Below, piece by piece: positions 5,830 through 9,103 of a DNA stretch of 9,103 bases. Source of the stretch: Rhodanobacter sp. UBA5168. GTDB taxonomy: Bacteria; Pseudomonadota; Gammaproteobacteria; Xanthomonadales; Rhodanobacteraceae. The stretch lies in contig DHXA01000072.1 of the NCBI GenBank assembly GCA_002413455.1, positions 19,707-28,809 of the forward strand. The letters run 5' to 3'. The first letter of the stretch is position 1, and every line of letters starts with the position of its first letter. Both the position numbers and the translations under genes were made by a program. A model generated the notes under the pieces. That model searched no databases. It had not been told where the DNA came from and saw only the letters and a list, made by a program, of their open reading frames with translations.

Positions 5830-7017
5830 ATGAGCGAGCCCGCCCCCTGTACCCGCGCCGTGCGCGCCGGCATCGAATCGGACACCCAGCACGGCGCCGT
5901 GGTGCCGCCGCTGCACCTGTCGACCAACTACGCGTTCGAGGGGCTCGGCGGCAAGCGGCCGTACGACTATTCGCGCAGCGGCAATCCGACCCGCGACCTG
6001 CTCGGCAATGCGCTGGCGGAGCTGGAGCAGGGCGTCGGCGCGGTGGTGACCTCGAGCGGCATGTCGGCGGTGGCGCTGGCACTGGAACTGGTGCCGGCCG
6101 GCGCCACGGTGCTGGCCGCGCACGATTGCTACGGTGGCACCTGGCGGCTGCTGGACGCCTGGGCGAAGAAGGGCCGCTTCAACGTGGCGTTCGCCGACCT
6201 CACCGATAGCGTGGCGTTGGCCGCCGGCCTGGCGCAGAAGCCGGCGCTGGTATGGGTGGAGACGCCATCGAATCCGTTGCTGCGGATCACCGACATTCGC
6301 CACGTGGCGCAGGCCGCGCATGCGGTCGGCGCCCTGCTGGTGGTCGACAACACCTTCCTGTCGCCGGCCTTGCAGCAGCCGCTGTTGCTCGGCGCGGACG
6401 TGGTGGTGCATTCCACCACCAAGTACATCAACGGCCACAGCGACGTGGTCGGCGGCGCCGTGGTGGCACGCGACGCGGCAGTATTTGATCAACTGAAATG
6501 GTGGGCCAACTGCAATGGCCTCACCGGCGCGCCGTTCGACAGCTACCTGACCCTGCGCGGCCTGCGCACCTTGAGCGTGCGCCTGCGCCAGCACCAGGAA
6601 AACGCGACACGCATCGCCGAGCAGCTGGACGCGCATGCGGCCGTGCGCAAGGTTTACTACCCCGGCCTGGCCGGCCACGCCGGCCACGCGCTGGCCGCGC
6701 GCCAGCAGCAGGGCTTCGGCGCCATGCTCAGTTTCGAGCTGGAAGGCGACGTGACCCAGATCGAGGCCTTCGTCGATGGCCTGCAGTATTTCTCGCTGGC
6801 CGAATCGCTGGGCGGCGTGGAAAGCCTGATCGCGCATCCGGCCTCGATGACGCATGCGTCGATGGCGCCCGAGGCACGCCGCACCGCCGGTATCGCCGAC
6901 AGCCTGCTGCGCTTGTCGGTGGGCATCGAGGATGGTGACGATCTGCTGCGCGATCTCGATGCGGCGCTGCTGCGTGCGATCACCTTGGAAAAATCCAAAC
7001 GTCGGGTGATCGCATGA
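5830..7017 (+). CDS. metB: Cystathionine gamma-synthase
   Basis: A 395-residue PLP enzyme of the Cys/Met metabolism family. It replaces the acyl group of O-succinylhomoserine with cysteine to form cystathionine. Visible landmarks: YDYSRSGNPTR (45-55) with the phosphate-binding Tyr and Arg, TSSGMSA (74-80), VETPSNPLLRITDI (143-156), the cofactor-binding Asp173 in VVDNTF, and the Schiff-base Lys198 in HSTTKYINGHSDVVGG. The C-terminus PASMTHASMAPEAR...GIADSLLRLSVGIED closely follows E. coli MetB. Cystathionine gamma-lyase and O-succinylhomoserine sulfhydrylase share the fold, but the operon position between metX and hom favours the synthase. GGAG lies 9 bases before ATG 5830. The stop overlaps the hom start by 4 bases (ATGA, 7014-7017). 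Confidence 0.94.
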   Translation: MSEPAPCTRAVRAGIESDTQHGAVVPPLHLSTNYAFEGLGGKRPYDYSRSGNPTRDLLGNALAELEQGVGAVVTSSGMSAVALALELVPAGATVLAAHDCYGGTWRLLDAWAKKGRFNVAFADLTDSVALAAGLAQKPALVWVETPSNPLLRITDIRHVAQAAHAVGALLVVDNTFLSPALQQPLLLGADVVVHSTTKYINGHSDVVGGAVVARDAAVFDQLKWWANCNGLTGAPFDSYLTLRGLRTLSVRLRQHQENATRIAEQLDAHAAVRKVYYPGLAGHAGHALAARQQQGFGAMLSFELEGDVTQIEAFVDGLQYFSLAESLGGVESLIAHPASMTHASMAPEARRTAGIADSLLRLSVGIEDGDDLLRDLDAALLRAITLEKSKRRVIA

Positions 7018-8153
7018 GTGCGGTGCTGGATGTCGAGGCCACTGTGGGAGCGACTTCAGTCGCGACTGTTCCGCGAGCTGTGATCGCGACTGAAGTCGCT
7101 CCCACAAAAGCGTCGGGTGCTCCCACCATCGCAGTAGTGCTGCTCGGCACCGGCGTGGTCGGCGGTGCCTTGCTGAAGCTGCTCAACACGCCGGCCGCGG
7201 CGTCGTTGCGGCTGGTCGGTGCGGCCAATTCGCGCCGGCAGCAGACCGACCCCGTCAGCCTGGCCAGCCGCGGCCTGCGTGAGCAGCTGAACCAGCAGGG
7301 CGACGCACGCGACAACGCCGGCCTGCTCGCGGCGCTGGACGCGAGCGGCGCCGCGGTGAAGGTGATCGTCGATGCCACCGCCAGTGCGCCGCTGGCGTCG
7401 CGCCATGCCGAATGGCTGGCCCGCGGCTACCACGTGGTCACCGCGAACAAGGCACTGGCCGGCGGCGATCTGACCGGGTGGCGCGCGCTGCAGTCTGCGC
7501 TGGCGCATGGCGGCCGCTACGGTGACTCGGCCACCGTCGGCGCCGGCCTGCCGGTGCTGTCCACATTGCGTCGCCTGCGCAGCTGCGGCGACAGCCTGCT
7601 CACCCTGGAAGGCGTGTTCTCCGGTTCGCTGTCGTGGCTGTTCAACCAGTACGACGGCAGCCGCCCGTTCTCCGCGCTGCTGCGCGAGGCGCGCCAGCTC
7701 GGTTACACCGAACCGGATCCGCGCTCGGATCTGTCCGGCGAAGACGTGGCGCGCAAGCTGCTGATCATCGCCCGCAACGCCGGCTTCTCGCTCGGGACTG
7801 ACGAGGTGGATGTACAGGGCCTGGTGCCCGAGCCGCTACGCGCGCTGGATGCGGCGTCGTTCCTGGCGCGGCTGGAGGAACTGGACGAACCGCTGGCGAA
7901 ACTGCATGCCGACGCAAAGTCGCGCGGCTGCGTGCTGCGCTTCCTTGCCCGGCTCAACCAGCGCGGGCGCGCCCGCGTTGGTCTGGTCGAGGTGCCGCTG
8001 ACCCATCCGGCCGCGCGTCTGTACGGCACCGACAACCAGTTCGCGCTCACCACCACCCGCTACAACACCCAGCCGCTGGTGATCCAGGGGCCGGGCGCGG
8101 GGCCGGAAGTGACGGCCCAGGCGCTGCTGGGGGACGTGCTGGCGCTGGCCTGA
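7014..8153 (+). CDS. hom: Homoserine dehydrogenase, monofunctional, without ACT domain
   Basis: Reduces aspartate semialdehyde to homoserine with NAD(P)H, supplying MetX. The 379-residue protein resembles the C-terminal half of ThrA/MetL, with no kinase and no regulatory ACT domain. Landmarks: Rossmann motif LLGTGVVGG (43-51), TANKAL with Lys146, NVGAGLPV-like TVGAGLPVL (174-182), FSGSLSWLFNQ (202-212), YTEPDPRSDLSGEDVARKLL (231-250) with catalytic Lys248, and the closing QGPGAGPEVTA (358-368). Residues 11-31 are encoded by an inverted REP pair (7043-7106), giving an unusual leader before the nucleotide-binding fold. The start must lie upstream of or inside the REP: no ATG, GTG or TTG occurs in frame between it and the first Rossmann beta-strand. 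ATG 7014 overlaps the metB stop; internal GTG codons at 7023, 7044 and 7080 are alternatives. Lack of an ACT domain suggests control mainly by the SAM leader. Confidence 0.94.
   Translation: MSAVLDVEATVGATSVATVPRAVIATEVAPTKASGAPTIAVVLLGTGVVGGALLKLLNTPAAASLRLVGAANSRRQQTDPVSLASRGLREQLNQQGDARDNAGLLAALDASGAAVKVIVDATASAPLASRHAEWLARGYHVVTANKALAGGDLTGWRALQSALAHGGRYGDSATVGAGLPVLSTLRRLRSCGDSLLTLEGVFSGSLSWLFNQYDGSRPFSALLREARQLGYTEPDPRSDLSGEDVARKLLIIARNAGFSLGTDEVDVQGLVPEPLRALDAASFLARLEELDEPLAKLHADAKSRGCVLRFLARLNQRGRARVGLVEVPLTHPAARLYGTDNQFALTTTRYNTQPLVIQGPGAGPEVTAQALLGDVLALA
7043..7106. repeat. Inverted pair of REP-like palindromes inside hom
   Basis: Two perfect 23-base arms (7043-7065 and 7084-7106) are reverse complements, separated by 18 bases. 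Each arm begins at its outer end with GTGG and contains its own hairpin, GCGACT-TC-AGTCGC (7050-7063, mirrored at 7086-7099). A GTGG/GTAG tetranucleotide followed by an imperfect palindrome, arranged in inverted pairs, is the layout of REP/BIME elements spread by RAYT transposases in Pseudomonas and Xanthomonadales. It lies in the coding part of hom and is read through without a stop. No other copy was seen in the window. Confidence 0.85.
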
Positions 8154-8198
8154 TCGGCGTTCCTTTCGCCTCACAACACGAAGCCACCGATCCGCAGA

Positions 8199-8897
8199 TC
8201 ATTTTTCCTGCAGTGCGCCTACCGTGACCGTTCCGACCAGGCCGTCAAAATCCCTGTCGGCCCGGGCATGCAGATCGTTGACCACGGACGGCGCATTTTC
8301 GGGTAGTGGCGAATAGCCGCTCAGGTAAGAGAGGCCGCCGCTATTGGCAGCCTCTTCCAGCGGTACGATCTCATGATTGAAGCGGCGCAGCGCACGCAAG
8401 CCGGCAATGCTGTCGCCGTATTTCTGGCGCATCTTGAGCCACAGCCCGGTCGCGGCTTGAATCTCCTCAGGTGTGCTGTGCGCTCGCGCGACGACGTATG
8501 CCCGTGCGTAAAGCGGGTCTTTTCTCTCGGCCGCGAGCGCAAGCCATGCGATGCCCAGTGGGCGGTTTGCCGGAATGCCGTGGGTGTCGCCATTGAAGTA
8601 GATGACGCCGAGCGTGTATTGGGCAGTCTTGTTCGCCCAGTAGGCAGACTCTTCGAGCATGCTGATCGCGCGCCAGTAGTGCTCGCGCTGGAAATGATAT
8701 TTCGCGCGGCACGCGTAATAGTCGCCGGGCAGGATCCGCTCCAACCCTTCGATGCAGAAGTAGATCTTCCCGTCAGCGGGTTCGGTTGGTGCGGGTGCCT
8801 GCGCTGTCTGGGGTTCGCTGGCCGAAGCAGCAGGCATCGCTGCAATCAGGCAGATGACAGCGAGTATCCCGGCGAGACCGATTTTGATTCGTTGCAT
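8199..8897 (-). CDS. Secreted Sel1-like repeat protein of unknown function
   Basis: A 232-residue protein with a clear Sec signal peptide (MQRIKIGLAGILAVICLIAA, likely cleavage near residue 27 after ASA). The mature part starts with a Pro/Ala/Thr-rich spacer (about 28-42) and then helical segments: two cysteines at 48 and 63 that could pair in the periplasm, AISMLEESAYWANKTAQYTL (78-96) and IPANRPLGIAWLALAAER (108-125), which look like Sel1-type (TPR-related) repeats, often used as protein-binding scaffolds. The C-terminal part (about 185-232) is not recognised. No lipobox is seen. It converges on hom with a 45-base gap in which I find no convincing terminator, and its ribosome-binding site is weak. 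Function cannot be assigned from the window, and no link to the secretion or methionine genes is shown. Confidence 0.8.
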   Translation of the reverse strand: MQRIKIGLAGILAVICLIAAMPAASASEPQTAQAPAPTEPADGKIYFCIEGLERILPGDYYACRAKYHFQREHYWRAISMLEESAYWANKTAQYTLGVIYFNGDTHGIPANRPLGIAWLALAAERKDPLYARAYVVARAHSTPEEIQAATGLWLKMRQKYGDSIAGLRALRRFNHEIVPLEEAANSGGLSYLSGYSPLPENAPSVVNDLHARADRDFDGLVGTVTVGALQEK

Positions 8898-9103
8898 GAT
8901 GGAAGCTGCTTCGTCTGTGTGGTGTCGCAGGACATGGGTGCGACCGCCGATCGGCTGCCGACAACCAACGTGCGATCGGAATTCCGGTTGACGATGAGCC
9001 TAGTATCCACGGATCGGCATTCATTCTGGCGATGGCAGGCGAAGAAGCCGGACGTCTAATGTTCCGGATCATCCGAACTCGCGGCGCAACTGTTTGCTGT
9101 CGT

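Noticed and set aside
4926..6209. A 427-codon plus-strand frame overlapping metX and metB in another phase
   Set aside because: Arg/Ala/Gly-rich shadow of the real genes, with no motif and no ribosome-binding site.
4696..7107. An 803-codon open frame on the minus strand across metX and metB
   Set aside because: It is antisense to two clearly recognised enzymes. Its Arg/Gln/His/Ala-rich sequence has no domain. Long antisense frames are expected in GC-rich coding DNA.
8154..8198. Possible bidirectional terminator between hom and the Sel1-like gene
   Set aside because: Only 4-bp stems (GGCG/CGCC, GATC/GATC) with no proper U-run; too weak to call.
9065..9075. Small palindrome CGGAT-C-ATCCG near the right edge
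   Set aside because: Five-base arms occur often by chance and nothing around it gives it a role.
1..9103. tRNA or rRNA genes, CRISPR arrays, insertion sequences or phage attachment sites
   Set aside because: No cloverleaf-like sequence, spaced direct repeats, transposase or integrase was seen on either strand.

Overview
The window looks like a chromosomal stretch from a gammaproteobacterium of the Xanthomonadales/Lysobacterales (Xanthomonadaceae or Rhodanobacteraceae; I cannot name the genus). Three things point there: a type IV secretion core whose VirB7 carries an extra folded domain, as in the Xanthomonas-type system (X-T4SS); a metX-metB-hom operon headed by a SAM-I riboswitch; and a GTGG-headed REP-type palindrome. 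All calls come from reading the sequence and from family knowledge; no database search was run.

Left part (1-3292, minus strand): virB7, virB8, virB9 and virB10, transcribed leftward in that order. virB8/virB9 and virB9/virB10 overlap by 4 bases each. virB10 runs off the left edge with probably only its last few residues missing. Together these genes encode the outer-membrane core (VirB7, VirB9, VirB10) and the inner-membrane scaffold (VirB8) of a secretion machine that, in characterised Xanthomonas and Stenotrophomonas relatives, injects toxins into rival bacteria. The ATPases, pilins and coupling protein are not in the window.

Middle (3293-4558): about 550 bases without a credible gene, ending in an AT-rich stretch with a perfect 7-bp inverted repeat; then a decayed 1-Cys peroxiredoxin gene (minus strand, frameshifts plus an internal deletion); then a compact control region facing right. 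This holds three tandem octamers resembling MetJ boxes, a sigma70-like promoter, a SAM-I riboswitch aptamer and a downstream segment able to pair with the metX ribosome-binding site.

Right part (4759-8153, plus strand): the GC-rich operon metX-metB-hom. Hom makes homoserine from aspartate semialdehyde, MetX acylates it (probably with succinyl-CoA), and MetB joins the product to cysteine to give cystathionine for methionine synthesis. SAM, the end product, is sensed by the leader. The start of hom contains a complete inverted pair of REP-like palindromes read in frame. Facing the operon across a 45-base gap is a minus-strand gene (8199-8897) for a secreted Sel1-like repeat protein of unknown function. 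Nothing identifiable was seen in 8898-9103.

Most notable: the REP doublet translated as part of hom, and the apparent double SAM control (MetJ-like operator plus SAM-I riboswitch) of the met operon.
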